Assembly: GCF_030463535.1 (NCBI RefSeq)
Contig: NC_132896.1
Coordinates: forward strand, 30,169,209 to 30,233,208
From: Salminus brasiliensis
Taxonomy: Eukaryota > Chordata > Actinopteri > Characiformes > Bryconidae
Direction of reading: 5' to 3'
Length of the DNA: 64,000 nt
The translations under genes and the position numbers were made by a program. The notes beneath the pieces were generated by a model that saw nothing but the letters and a program-made list of their open reading frames with translations, ran no database searches and was not told the DNA's origin. Positions 35,001-46,577 of this stretch are shown one piece after another. Position 1 is the first letter of the stretch. Each line of letters starts with the position of its first letter.

Positions 35001-37973
35001 CATTAGTCTTGTTCCAAAGCCTAGGCTGCAGCTGAGGTAGGCCAAGTCCTCGATATGGACTGTCCTATAGAAATCCTCCTTAGTATCTTATTGGTCACAC
35101 AAAGTCTAACCAGGCTGAGTGGTGACATCACAGGAAAGACCCCGACTCTTGTAACTGTGGGGGGAAACTTTTGTTTTTTCATTTCTTCACAGAAATTAAT
35201 TATATTTATAAAAAGTAATATTTTTGAAAACACACTCTGCTCTAGAGGCTTCATTTCCCATCATTCTTGTGCTTCTGTTTTATACTTTTGTAACCAAGGG
35301 CTGTGAAGTATACATCAGCTGCGTCCTCCAAATCACTCCGGACAAAGACTGGGCGTTAAATGAAGGCTCCTTCACTTTGGAATGGTCTTCTACGACATAG
35401 CGGCCTAAAAAAAATGCAGCCTAGACTTTGGAACACAGCCGCTGTAACTCATCTTGTAACCTTGAAACGTTAAAATACTGCAGCGTTAAGTGACATATAA
35501 CTCTGGGACTCATGAGGAGTTCAAATGATGTGACAGATTCTGCAGAAATCTCCAGCAGAAAGTCAATGAGTAGTACGAACCGAGACATCGGTGGATTTTG
35601 TTATGCACACCAGAAGAACTGACCCACTCTTCAACCCCTAGTTCTGTGCACTAGATCTAGTTACAATAACCAGCACCTGTATCTAACGCCCTTCAAGGCA
35701 GTTGTTCATTGCAGTATGCGGATCAGATGTGGCCTATGTTTGGACGGATACTGTAAGGAGAACACCTCAGCCCATGCGGGTGATTTTTTTAACAATGATT
35801 TTACTGTTAAACAATATACAATGAGTTATTGTTAGAAGCCAGACTGAAACTGGTCTGGTCCAAAGGTGGTTGAAGTTGTGAAAACCTGGAAGGATTGACT
35901 GCTGAAACTCCAACAAGCTAATGCAGGACTGTACTGATGCAATATCATAGTACTTTACACATATATCACAATACTTGTAATAATGATGTTATTAAACCCA
36001 TCCCTCCTGAGCACAGAGTAGCAGCAACGTCTTACTAAGCTTATTCTGACTGGGTTGTTTTGTTTGTTTGTAAACTTGCTATTTACTCATGTGTTAAAGA
36101 TTGATAACTGTTCCTTTAGCATAATCTGAAGCATAGTAGTTAACTTTCAGGGCCTGGATACCATGAGTACAACAAAATATAAGCATAAAACTTGGTAACA
36201 GTGACTTTTGCGATAGATATATCACTAAAACTGAAAAGCAACCACTCAGCAGACCAGTACAGAAGCTATAAATCGCCCAGCTCTACAACAAGGGGATCAA
36301 ATGCATGACTGCCACTAACACTGTTACACATCTTTCAGAACAGCAAGTCATTTTTTTTACTCATTTATCTAATGGACACTAGTTGTCCCCAAACTTTTGA
36401 CACATGGTGTAGGCCTACCTGGGTTTGAATACATCCATAGTCAGCTCCCCAGACAAAACACACTCTGGACTGATATCTGTTGTTGCTGGTCTACTGGTGT
36501 GTAATAACTGGTTTATAGTGGGTGAATGTGATGCTGGGTGTGATCAGGGTTTCTATAGCGTGTGTGTGTGTGTGTGTGTTAGCATTAGCACTAGCCTCCA
36601 CTCGGTGCTGAATAGGCTCCTCAGTGCTGGTTTATAAACAGAGAAGGGCGAGCGAGCGGTTCTGCGGTTCTCCCGCTGGTAAAACAGAGCGTTTCAGTGA
36701 TCGTTTTATAAGGGGTCAGATATTATGGGCTGTATTTAGGTCCCACTGTAAAATAGCTCCACATTGCAGAAACTCAACTCCTTTATTTACCTTCTGAGAA
36801 CGTCCGCACAGCCGAACGTCCATTAAAGGCGCTTTGAGGACAGGGTGTTCAGATAGTCCTCTGAACACCCTGATTTGATACTGGCTTGGGATTAAAATAG
36901 CCCATACTCGACCCATCCAAATATGCCTAGATCGGCACTTTAAAATAGTTTAGTTTACAGAAAGACACTGGATAGAGATCAGTACTGAGCGATATCTCCA
37001 TACACATGCAATATACAGGCACATCCAAAAGTCTGGACAGCCCATGGTCACGGCCACTGCATCTTCTATTGACTGATTATTACTATTAATTTGCTGAATA
37101 AAAAAAACAGGGAAGCAAACCTTTGTACGTGGAATATTTGATCCCAGCATGTTTATTTAAATTCCCCAGTAATGTAAATTAACAGTAATTGTGCAGTAAA
37201 ATGAGTGCTCTCTATAGGCAAAGTGTACCTATCTATACTATTGGACCATATTACACCTTATAAAAAGGTTTTCATGTGTTTCTAACATTTCGTCACTGTC
37301 ATGCAAAACCTCAGTCTTCGTATCTCCAAAACTGCAACTGGTTCATTGGTCCATTCATCATAAAACCATTGCAAAATATACCAAAAAAATAAATAATATG
37401 AATCTGGTATTTTTGGTATAAGTTTTTTTTGACAGTTATTTCATTCTTATATACATTGTAACATGGCTGGGCTGGATGGGTTGGTAGGATGTCTCTTAGG
37501 GCCCTCAAAGGTTCAGCAGTGGCCCAGGCTGGCTGGCTGGCTGGCTGGCTGGCTGTGTGTGTGTCTGTCCACCCCTCCCCATCCCATCCACCAGCAGTCA
37601 GCTGACCTCATCATCTGCCTTCTTACAGCAGGACACGACGAATTTATTATTTCGCTTCCTTCCCTCATAACCTGCCATTTCCTCACTTATAATCAAATAT
37701 TAGTTGACATTACTTTCTCCCAGCTTATGAATTCACCTTTACAGTCACCTGGCCCACCTTTACAGGACAGACGAGGGGCTCGTGCCAGGTCCCTCAAAGA
37801 CAGTGGGGTCGTCTGGGTTAAAGTTAGGATCGAGATAAAACTCGATAAAAGCTTTTAAAAATAATAAAACAATAAATAAATAAATAAATAATTAAATATA
37901 TACAAGCCCATCACAGCTAAGATAATCTGCACACTGCACTCACCGCCTTCAGCTGCTCCAATCGGTCCTTCAT
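10593..37973 (-). CDS. stx3: Syntaxin-3, Qa-SNARE, with alternative C-terminal exons
   Basis: Plasma-membrane Qa-SNARE for apical and ribbon-synapse fusion. Common exons on the complement: 37944-37973 ([10 protein letters not shown]), 29126-29200, 28825-28924, 25288-25362, 24131-24201, 23620-23728, 22972-23045, 20557-20691; then either 9a 17781-17891 or 9b 17486-17596; then one terminal exon: 10a 15524-15610, 10b 13628-13705 or 10c 10593-10670. All phases agree. 9a+10a gives 288 residues against 289 for human STX3; 10b or 10c gives 285. Visible: [15 protein letters not shown], the Habc helices ([39 protein letters not shown]), linker with [12 protein letters not shown], and the SNARE motif ([18 protein letters not shown]). 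[10 protein letters not shown] is the STX3 N terminus, and paired 9/10 exons match the known mammalian STX3A/STX3B splicing. The 8.7-kb first intron is repeat-rich. Confidence 0.93.
11030..11265 (+). mobile_element. Family M1 element, 3' part
   Basis: Carries the shared gcacatctgtgtcagcaatg and aaagtagctgaatgcattca blocks and the terminus aacatttggacatataatgt, in the stretch between stx3 exons 10b and 10c. Confidence 0.6.
11660..12020 (-). mobile_element. Degenerate copy of the element found at 13965-14492 (family M3)
   Basis: The complement shares ggtcagatctgttgtggcag and the gacctactcaatattag block with 13965-14492, plus the acatcaggcagg motif, but is rearranged. Open frames in this stretch are repeat translations. 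Confidence 0.45.
13628..13705 (-). CDS. stx3: stx3 exon 10b: terminal membrane anchor b
   Basis: 25 residues and a TGA stop, phase 0, after a good pyrimidine tract ending ctctggtag. The anchor ([18 protein letters not shown] then IIITQTV) is almost entirely Ile/Val/Leu. I cannot match it to a named mammalian anchor; correct acceptor, phase and single membrane span support it. Part of the Ile run comes from an ATC repeat, so conservation would be worth knowing. Confidence 0.75.
   Translation of the reverse strand, partial: KMIILGVVILVIVVIIVIIIITQTV
13965..14492. mobile_element. MITE-like element with gatcagccataacat termini (family M3)
   Basis: Left end cacaccgatcagccataaca; right end tgttatggctgattggtgta is its near-exact inverse. 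About 530 bp, no transposase frame; it lies between stx3 exons 10a and 10b. Confidence 0.8.
15524..15610 (-). CDS. stx3: stx3 exon 10a: terminal membrane anchor a
   Basis: 28 residues and a TAG stop. [18 protein letters not shown] then [10 protein letters not shown] matches the human STX3A anchor, which ends GILALIIGLSVGLN. The acceptor follows a gtgtgtgtttacag tract. A candidate AATAAA on the minus strand (tttatt at 15311-15316) lies about 210 bp downstream. Confidence 0.92.
   Translation of the reverse strand, partial: KIVIIVCVVLVILAIIALVVGLSVGLKQ
16388..16432. repeat. (GT)n microsatellite preceded by A-rich tract
   Basis: About 42 bases of GT, with A runs at 16340-16370, in the intron between stx3 exons 9b and 10a. 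Confidence 0.95.
17486..17596 (-). CDS. stx3: stx3 exon 9b: duplicated alternative SNARE C-terminal half
   Basis: Also exactly 37 codons and phase 0. It encodes [19 protein letters not shown], then [18 protein letters not shown], resembling syntaxin-1 (DRIE...VERAVSDTKKA) more than exon 9a does. Acceptor ctattag, donor gtgagt. Including both 9a and 9b would keep frame but give an over-long SNARE, so mutually exclusive use is expected, as for mammalian STX3A/STX3B. Confidence 0.9.
17781..17891 (-). CDS. stx3: stx3 exon 9a: SNARE C-terminal half, version a
   Basis: 37 codons, phase 0 at both ends. It encodes [18 protein letters not shown], then [19 protein letters not shown], matching the STX3A-type C half (DNIELNV...ETKKAVKYQSQARKK in human). 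It is interchangeable with exon 9b 184 bp downstream. Acceptor tgtttcag, donor gtacga. Confidence 0.93.
18868..19413. repeat. 25-bp minisatellite, about 22 copies, in stx3 intron
   Basis: Unit ttagcactgttagtcttgtc + ccagg, with variants ccagt, ctcagg and ttggt. The arrangement of variants looks patchy rather than ordered. Flanking DNA (to about 19640) is related to the loop of the large inverted repeat near 40685-40930, where the unit is present only about once. Confidence 0.97.
19414..19700. mobile_element. Element flank related to 40700-40930
   Basis: Shares gactgatttaatgagac, the gataacagtgcat-type block and ggcgttccagyt with the DNA around 40700-40880. This indicates a dispersed element in which the adjacent minisatellite expanded. 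Confidence 0.5.
20557..20691 (-). CDS. stx3: stx3 exon 8: SNARE motif N-terminal half up to the zero layer
   Basis: 45 codons, beginning [15 protein letters not shown] and ending DIAMLVESQ. By alignment with syntaxin-1A the final Gln is the ionic zero-layer residue, so the exon boundary falls right after the centre of the SNARE bundle. Acceptor ttttttag, donor gtacac. The intron immediately upstream (20701-20780) is a long GA/CT repeat. Confidence 0.94.
20701..20781. repeat. (GA)n microsatellite just upstream of stx3 exon 8
   Basis: About 80 bases of near-pure GA (CT on the coding strand), starting about 10 bp from the exon acceptor. Confidence 0.95.
20930..21300 (+). mobile_element. Family M1 element, 5' part
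   Basis: Begins atggacaaaagtattgggac and contains atcctgcttttgttag, agcaacaagagcttgagtga and gcataaggcatggtgccaat; the 3' terminus is missing. Confidence 0.65.
21858..22343. mobile_element. Second copy of family M4
   Basis: Termini cagtcatatgagaatattaa and the inverted ataatattcggatatgactg; shares 'accacctacctaatag' and 'ggcaccactgttatgcc' style blocks with 9821-10176. Lies in the stx3 intron upstream of exon 8. Confidence 0.75.
22972..25362 (-). CDS. stx3: stx3 exons 4-7: Habc domain and linker
   Basis: Exons 25288-25362 ([20 protein letters not shown]), 24131-24201 ([20 protein letters not shown]), 23620-23728 ([20 protein letters not shown] then [16 protein letters not shown]) and 22972-23045 ([16 protein letters not shown] then AAVFTAG). 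Phases 2/1, 2/0, 0/1 and 2/0 connect. They form helices Hb-Hc and the linker that folds over the SNARE motif and binds Munc18. The donor of 24131-24201 is the weaker gttggt. Confidence 0.94.
25852..26357 (+). mobile_element. MITE-like element, family M2
   Basis: Left end tggacaaaagtatttggaca, right end inverted tcccaatatttttgtcca followed by tatagtgta. The interior is unlike M1 (ggtcctaaagagtttactga, attccaacgtgattctgtaa) although the termini are M1-like. A frame of about 90 codons runs through it but is broken relative to any transposase I know. Confidence 0.65.
27003..27446 (-). mobile_element. MITE-like element, family M2, opposite orientation
   Basis: Complement of the same interior (starting with gctctttaaaacgatccat on the + strand) with ends gaaagtattgggacac and gtcccaatacttttgtcc. 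With 25852-26357 it forms an inverted pair about 650 bp apart in the stx3 intron. Confidence 0.65.
28825..29200 (-). CDS. stx3: stx3 exons 2-3
   Basis: Exon 29126-29200 encodes [20 protein letters not shown] then FFSQ; exon 28825-28924 encodes [15 protein letters not shown] then [18 protein letters not shown] (helix Ha). Phases 0/0 and 0/1. A (CA)n tract at 28964-28996 sits in the short intron between them. Confidence 0.94.
29432..29875 (+). mobile_element. Family M1 element
   Basis: Near full length: ctggacaaaagtattgggac, tgctcattcattgtttcttc, gagcaccacaattccagaga, ggactagacacgctgtgttt and aaagtagctgaatgcattca. In stx3 intron 1, close to exon 2. Confidence 0.7.
29876..37943 (-). other. stx3: stx3 first intron
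   Basis: About 8 kb without a supported coding exon. It holds microsatellites at 30395-30560 (CA, GT, GA), 31770-31804 (CA), 31955-31999 (GA) and 32250-32274 (CA), a degraded tRNA-SINE-like stretch near 33355-33500, and otherwise no recognised feature. Confidence 0.6.
37944..37973 (-). CDS. stx3: stx3 exon 1 with start codon
   Basis: Encodes [10 protein letters not shown], identical to the mammalian STX3 N terminus, followed by donor gtgagt at 37938-37943 on the complement. The leader is continuous upstream (to the right) in G+C-rich DNA. Confidence 0.95.
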
Positions 37974-38248
37974 CGCTGTGTCTGTGTCTGAAACGGCTCG
38001 ACAGCTCAAATAACACGGATTTCTGAACGATACTCAGCTGAAATGTGGCGGAGGGGAGTTCAGCTAGCTGTTAGAGCCAGCTGCCCAAAGTTTTCGCCCT
38101 CTCGCTCTCTCTCAGCTTCGCCTCTGGCTGCTCCAAGACCCCTCTCTCCACCAGCGGGCCATAAAATATGGCTGCTCTGCTCCAAAGCACTAGCTTTTTT
38201 CCTCTAAATCTGTCCGCTCTGAGGATTAAGACAACAGTTGTGCTCGCT

Positions 38249-38297
<49 letters not shown>

Positions 38298-38400
38298 TCT
38301 CTCTCTCTCGCGCGCGCGCCTGTAATCATTCTAAAACGCAGAGCTCGCTCTCAGTTCGCGCATGCTCCCTCTCCCCCTGCGCTTCATGGTAAGGGATAGA
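37974..38400 (-). promoter_or_regulatory. stx3 leader and CpG-rich promoter region with (CT)n(CG)n tract
   Basis: G+C-rich compared with its surroundings; contains an almost unbroken (CT)n at about 38251-38310 followed by cgcgcgcgcc. No TATA box recognised. The transcription start cannot be fixed from sequence alone. Confidence 0.5.
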
Positions 38401-38423
38401 CACGCCCTGCTTGTACCAGCTTA

Positions 38424-39975
38424 CCTGTGTGTGTGTAAGTGTGTAAGAGTGTGTGTAAGTGTGTACTGTGTGTGTGTGTGTGTGTGTAAGTGTGTAAGAG
38501 TGTGTGTAAGTGTGTACTGTGTGTGTGTGTGTGTGTAAGTGTGTAAGAGTGTGTGTAAGTGTGTACTGTGTGTGTGTGTGTGTAAGTGTGTAAGAGTGTG
38601 TGTAAGTGTGTACTGTGTGTGTGTGTGTGTGTAAGTGTGTAAGAGTGTGTGTAAGTGTGTACTGTGTGTGTGTGTGTGTGTAAGTGTGTAAGAGTGTGTG
38701 TAAGTGTGTACTGTGTGTGTGTGTGTAAGTGTGTAAGAGTGTGTGTAAGTGTGTACTGTGTGTGTGTGTGTGTGTAAGTGTGTAAGAGTGTGTGTAAGTG
38801 TGTACTGTGTGTGTGTGTGTGTAAGTGTGTAAGAGTGTGTGTAAGTGTGTACTGTGTGTGTGTGTGTGTGTAAGTGTGTAAGAGTGTGTGTAAGTGTGTA
38901 CTGTGTGTGTGTGTGTGTGTAAGTGTGTAAGAGTGTGTGTAAGTGTGTACTGTGTGTGTGTGTGTAAGTGTGTAAGAGTGTGTGTAAGTGTGTACTGTGT
39001 GTGTGTGTGTGTGTAAGTGTGTAAGAGTGTGTGTAAGTGTGTACTGTGTGTGTGTGTGTGTAAGTGTGTAAGAGTGTGTGTAAGTGTGTACTGTGTGTGT
39101 GTGTGTGTGTAAGTGTGTAAGAGTGTGTGTAAGTGTGTACTGTGTGTGTGTGTGTGTGTAAGTGTGTAAGAGTGTGTGTAAGTGTGTACTGTGTGTGTGT
39201 GTGTGTAAGTGTGTAAGAGTGTGTGTAAGTGTGTACTGTGTGTGTGTGTGTGTAAGTGTGTAAGAGTGTGTGTAAGTGTGTACTGTGTGTGTGTGTGTGT
39301 GTAAGTGTGTAAGAGTGTGTGTAAGTGTGTACTGTGTGTGTGTGTGTGTGTAAGTGTGTAAGAGTGTGTGTAAGTGTGTACTGTGTGTGTGTGTAAGTGT
39401 GTAAGAGTGTGTGTAAGTGTGTACTGTGTGTGTGTGTAAGTGTGTAAGAGTGTGTGTAAGTGTGTACTGTGTGTGTGTGTGTGTAAGTGTGTAAGAGTGT
39501 GTGTAAGTGTGTACTGTGTGTGTGTGTAAGTGTGTAAGAGTGTGTGTAAGTGTGTACTGTGTGTGTGTGTGTAAGTGTGTAAGAGTGTGTGTAAGTGTGT
39601 ACTGTGTGTGTGTGTGTGTAAGTGTGTAAGAGTGTGTGTAAGTGTGTACTGTGTGTGTAAGTGTGTAAGAGTGTGTGTAAGTGTGTACTGTGTGTGTGTG
39701 TAAGTGTGTAAGAGTGTGTGTAAGTGTGTACTGTGTGTGTGTGTGTGTAAGTGTGTAAGAGTGTGTGTAAGTGTGTACTGTGTGTGTGTGTGTGTGTAAG
39801 TGTGTAAGAGTGTGTGTAAGTGTGTACTGTGTGTGTGTGTGTGTAAGTGTGTAAGAGTGTGTGTAAGTGTGTACTGTGTGTGTGTGTGTGTAAGTGTGTA
39901 AGAGTGTGTGTAAGTGTGTACTGTGTGTGTGTGTGTGTAAGTGTGTACTGTGTGTGTGTGTGTGTGTGTGTACTG
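38424..39975. repeat. GT-rich minisatellite, about 32 copies of a 40-56-bp unit
   Basis: Each unit contains aagtgtgtaagagtgtgtgt then aagtgtgtactg followed by a (TG) run of variable length, so unit length varies with the run. It lies about 0.45 kb upstream of the stx3 start codon. Confidence 0.97.
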
Positions 39976-40175
39976 TGTGCTAATGGTGTGTGCTCTGCTC
40001 CCTGTCTTAAAGGGGACGCTCTCCTTCAGTTCTCAGGTCCTCAGTAGTGCTATCACCCTGTGTGTGGGCAGGGTGATGCCTGTATAAGGATCTCTATGAG
40101 GAAAATGAAGTGTTCTCACTGTAAGGCCTCTTATTCGCTCCAAAAGAGCACTTAGTATATTTATAGTAGGTTATA

Positions 40176-41947
40176 GATCAAATAGAAATGTTATGTTTGT
40201 TATTTGACTAGTATTGTGGGTTTAATCACAGTAAAGTGTTTGATATGATATATTATATGATATTATCTGACAAAACAAAAAATAGGCAAAAGTTTATAGA
40301 CGTCTTAATTATTAAAAGACTAAAACTGTCTATGTTTAAAATAAGTGGCAGAAACAGCACCAGGGTCCAGATGGGCCTACCCTCCAACCCCCTGAGAATA
40401 TATTTTACCAGATGTCTAACTGGTTTACTCTTCTTAGACTCTTCTTAGACCACTGTCTACCTTGCTTCCAGCTCCTACTTGTTGATTTCTAGCTTTACTG
40501 AGACATTGACTTTCGCTGGCTCTGCTACGTCCCATGTACCTCTGAAGTCGAAAGTAGCTGGAAATGATTATTGTGCAGTATTTCAAAACATTGACCAGAG
40601 CAGTTTTACTTTGGAGTTTCCACAGTGGGTTTAATGGTCTTTTACTGGTGTTTTATGGAGAATATATCCAGAATGTGTCCCACTATTAATGTCCCAGGTT
40701 TGCATTGTTAGCGATACCAGTTGATAACACTGCATTATACGGTATTTTGCATAGCTAAACACGGAATGGAAACATGTCCAGTGGTAGACGTTGGGCAGTA
40801 CTGTCTGTAGGACTGATTTAATGAGACATAAACAGAATTTAGGTTTGGTAAAGCTCTGTAGGGGCGTTCCAGCTGAAATGTCCTTATCTGGAACCCGGAA
40901 ATTCCAACATCCCAATGCCGCATTAGTTTAGACCCTTGAGGAACATATCTAACCTGGCACAAGACGCTTAATCAAACATGAATGAATGTTTTACACGATG
41001 CAAAGAACGGCTGGATTCATATCATATAAACGATTGGGACAGTGGTGGCTCAGTGGTTAGAGCGGCGGGCTATCAATAACAGGGTTGTGGGTTCGATTCC
41101 CAGGCAGTGGGCAAGCTGCCACTGTTGGGCCTTTGAGCAAGGCCCTGTACCCTCTCTGCTCCCTGGGTGCTGGAGTTGGCTGCTCACCGCTCTGGGGGGG
41201 TGTGTGTACTCACTGCCCCTAATTCACTAGTGTGTGTGTGTTCACTACCACAGATGGGCTAAATGCGGAGGACACATTTCACTGTACAGTGACAAATACC
41301 TGCACCTTTAATTTACAATAAAAATGAGACTTTCTGTACGTGGGACGGCGCGCCTTGTGGTAAACAAAAATCCCCCCAAACCACTTCAAACACTTTCTGA
41401 TGGATCCTCTGAACTGCGAGGCCATTATTAGATCCCTAAGTGCAAAAGTGGGACACGTTCTGGTTAGATTCTCCATAAAACACCAGTAAAAGACCATTAA
41501 ACCCACTGTGGAAACTCCAAAGTAAAACTGCTCTGGTCAATGTTTTGAAATACTGCACAATAATCATTTCCAGCTACTTTCGACTTCAGAGGTACATGGG
41601 ACGTAGCAGAGCCAGCGAAAGTCAATGTCTCAGTAAAGCTAGAAATCAACAAGTAGGAGCTGGAAGCAAGGTAGACAGTGGTCTAAGAAGAGTCTAAGAA
41701 GAGTAAACCAGTTAGACATCTGGTAAAATATATTCTCAGGGGGTTGGAGGGTAGGCCCATCTGGACCCTGGTGCTGTTTCTGCCACTTATTTTAAACATA
41801 GACAGTTTTAGTCTTTTAATAATTAAGACGTCTATAAACTTTTGCCTATTTTTTGTCAGATAATATTAATTCATTTAAGTCAAACACTTTACTGTGATTA
41901 AACCCACAATACTAGTCAACTAATAAACATTACATTTCTATTTGATC
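40176..41947. repeat. Large near-perfect inverted repeat (arms about 509 and 501 bp)
   Basis: Arm 40176-40684 is the reverse complement of 41447-41947. I found no differences over roughly 380 bp (about 40286-40663), and a few substitutions and small indels only near both ends of the arms. The 762-bp loop holds DNA related to 19414-19700 plus a SINE. No transposase frame and no clear flanking duplication were seen. Confidence 0.93.
41036..41312 (+). mobile_element. tRNA-derived SINE
   Basis: Pol III box A-like tggctcagtggttagagc (41046-41063) and box B-like ggttcgattcc (41090-41100), then a body with gctgccactgttgggccttt and a tail with gaggacacatttcactgtac. The layout is that of HAmo/DANA-type fish SINEs; it sits in the loop of the large inverted repeat. 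Confidence 0.85.
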
Positions 41948-42371
41948 ACTAGAAATATGCTTCAAACCTCATCCCATGACTTGGACTACAATCTTTTTTA
42001 CATGGACCTTCACTGATAGTTGAGAAGGTGTTTTCCCTCTCCTGTAACGTTGGCATTGTGGAGATACATACATGGTATTTTCATGACAGCAATATATATA
42101 GACATATATAGGCTAACATGGCTATACCAAAAATATGTATGTGTGTGTGTTTGAGGATACTGCCAGTTTCTGACAGTCTCTTTTTGTCACCCACACACAC
42201 TATGAATGGAGTGCAGCCTGTCTCAGTTTGCTCTAAATCCTGGATCAATGTGAATAGCCCACTTCAGCGGCCCCTGATCCACGAGAGCTGGTGTTCATTA
42301 ACGTGGTCACCCGCCTTCTCGCTTAAGCGGATAAGGAAGCAGTGGTTGAACTGCACACAGATATCATACTA

Positions 42372-42440
42372 CAAGTACATGGCACAGCACAAGTACATGG
42401 CACAACACAAGTACACAGCACAGCACAAGTACACAGGACA
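42372..42440. repeat. 18-bp tandem repeat, about 4 copies
   Basis: Unit aagtacatggcacarcac, the later copies reading aagtacacagcacagcac. Confidence 0.85.
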
Positions 42441-42654
42441 CTTGCAAGTATGCGCAGTTTGTACTTATGGGCCTTCCAGTCTAAAACTGGCATTTAATGT
42501 TCTGCCATGTTTCTTGTGTGATTTGCATTGTGCAGTTACCTTATATAACCCTTGGAAATCCCCCCAGGGTGATAAAGAAATGTAGACACGTAGGCAACCA
42601 TAGATGTGATATTTGAAAACCTCGCAGGAATACATGTGTTTGCTATCTGAATTC

Positions 42655-43045
42655 CTGACAAAAGTGTTGGGACACCTGATCAATCATCATTTCTTCCTAA
42701 ATCCAGGCTATTAAAAAAGTATATCCTGCTTTTGTTGTTGTAACTGTCTCTACTGTACTGTCTGGAGCATTGCTGTGGGGATTTGATTGAATTCAGCAAC
42801 AAGAGCATTAGTGAGGTCAGGATGTTGGATGATTGGGGGCTTTAGACCCTTCTAGCCCACACCTGGCATTAGGCAGCATGGTGCCAGTGGGTTCATGATT
42901 ACCTGCTCCAGAAATTCCAGTTCTACTAGCAGTATTTATCTACAGGGTCTAGACAAGCTGTGTGTGTGTACGTGCATTTGCACATTTGTGGCAGAAACCA
43001 CAAAAAGTAGCTGAATGCAATGTTAGAAGGGGTGTCCACTCTTTG
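42655..43045 (+). mobile_element. Family M1 element
   Basis: Begins ctgacaaaagtgttgggaca; includes atcctgcttttgttgttgta, ggtctagacaagctgtgtgt and gaaggggtgtccact. The 3' terminus is truncated. Lies between the large inverted repeat and ran. Confidence 0.65.
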
Positions 43046-43975
43046 AGTATTATTATCTCACTGGTCTCAACGTATTGATTCCAAAACCCATTAAAATAAT
43101 CATCTTAACCATAAAAATATTCTGAATATATTTCAATACATTTATTAATAAACCTAATATGTGAATTTCTGCAGGCCTGATGTCGCCTCAGGTTCTGCGG
43201 TGACTTTGCGCCCTCTGCTGGTCGTAACACTAATCTGGCCGATTGGTTGTTTTTTTTATTGAGGCCATGAATGGTTTCAAATCCGAGTCATCTCAAATGA
43301 CTTTTAGTCATAATGCCATCATACCTGATTCCAGTCATGAGCTCATTTTCAAAACCTCCAGGAGTTAAATATGGGACATAAAGAGCAATGGTCCAGCAAA
43401 TATCTTGGACAGGGATTCAGACTGACTGGGAAACAAGGCCTAGTGCAGTGGAGGGACTGTACTGCACCTATTATATTGTTACTTTTTACAAATTATTTTG
43501 AGATTATTTTGAGACAAATAGATTGCATCAATTTGTTTGAGAGATTAATCCAGTCTGCAAAAGCAACCTTATGTGCATCAGGGAGTTAATAGTGCAAGGT
43601 GCAATCATTAATTTTACCCAGGAGAAGGGGAAAACCCCCAAAGACTTGATTTGCAACTGGCAAATTTCTCTTATAACCAGATACAACGCTAGCATCATAA
43701 CTGCGTTCTGCACCTTCTGTCAAAAACACTCAGACTAAACAAGGCCTAAATAAATACATTTCACTCAAGTCTATTCAAAAACCCACCATGACTTTCCTTG
43801 ACCTGCTCTCCTCCACTGGACAAGCCTGCTCCACTTTAAGAGTCTAGTTTAAGGAGCTGACAGTTTAAGTTCTAACAGAGTAACTCACGCAAAATTAATA
43901 AAATGTTGATTATGATTGGGGGGGGGGGGGGTGTTAATAAAAAAAATGCAAGCAACAGGTTATATTGAGAATGTT

Positions 43976-44198
43976 TTTATTCAAAGTTGTTCTCTAAGTG
44001 CTTAGAGCCATACAGATAGAATTAAGCACTGGGACACTCAGTAAACTGCTCTCACGCCTTTTGAGTGATTCATGTGTGAATACATGTTTCAGAATGTGGG
44101 CATATGTTTAAATGTGTCCTAGAGTGAGTCCGCAAGGTGGCGTTAGGGTTAGCGAGTCTACGTTGAAATCCGAGAACCACACAACTTCACTTTTTATT
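43976..44198 (-). terminator. Candidate ran polyadenylation signals
   Basis: AATAAA on the minus strand appears as tttatt at 44193-44198 (about 140 bp after the ran stop) and again at 43976-43981 (about 355 bp after). Which is used cannot be told from sequence. Confidence 0.5.
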
Positions 44199-44336
44199 CA
44201 ATTTGAAACACAAAAACGAAACAAAACTTGAAAAATAAAAATAATCTGAGCAGGGGTTTTACAGTAAAAGGGGATCGGGGGCGGGCATACTCCTGTTGCA
44301 GGGCAACACCACAAGGAAAGATCAGAGGGTAACAGG

Positions 44337-46577
<2,241 letters not shown>

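Noticed and set aside
41046-41110. Possible tRNA gene
   Set aside because: Box A and box B are present but the cloverleaf is not, and the same unit recurs at 61971 with a SINE body, so it is a tRNA-derived SINE.
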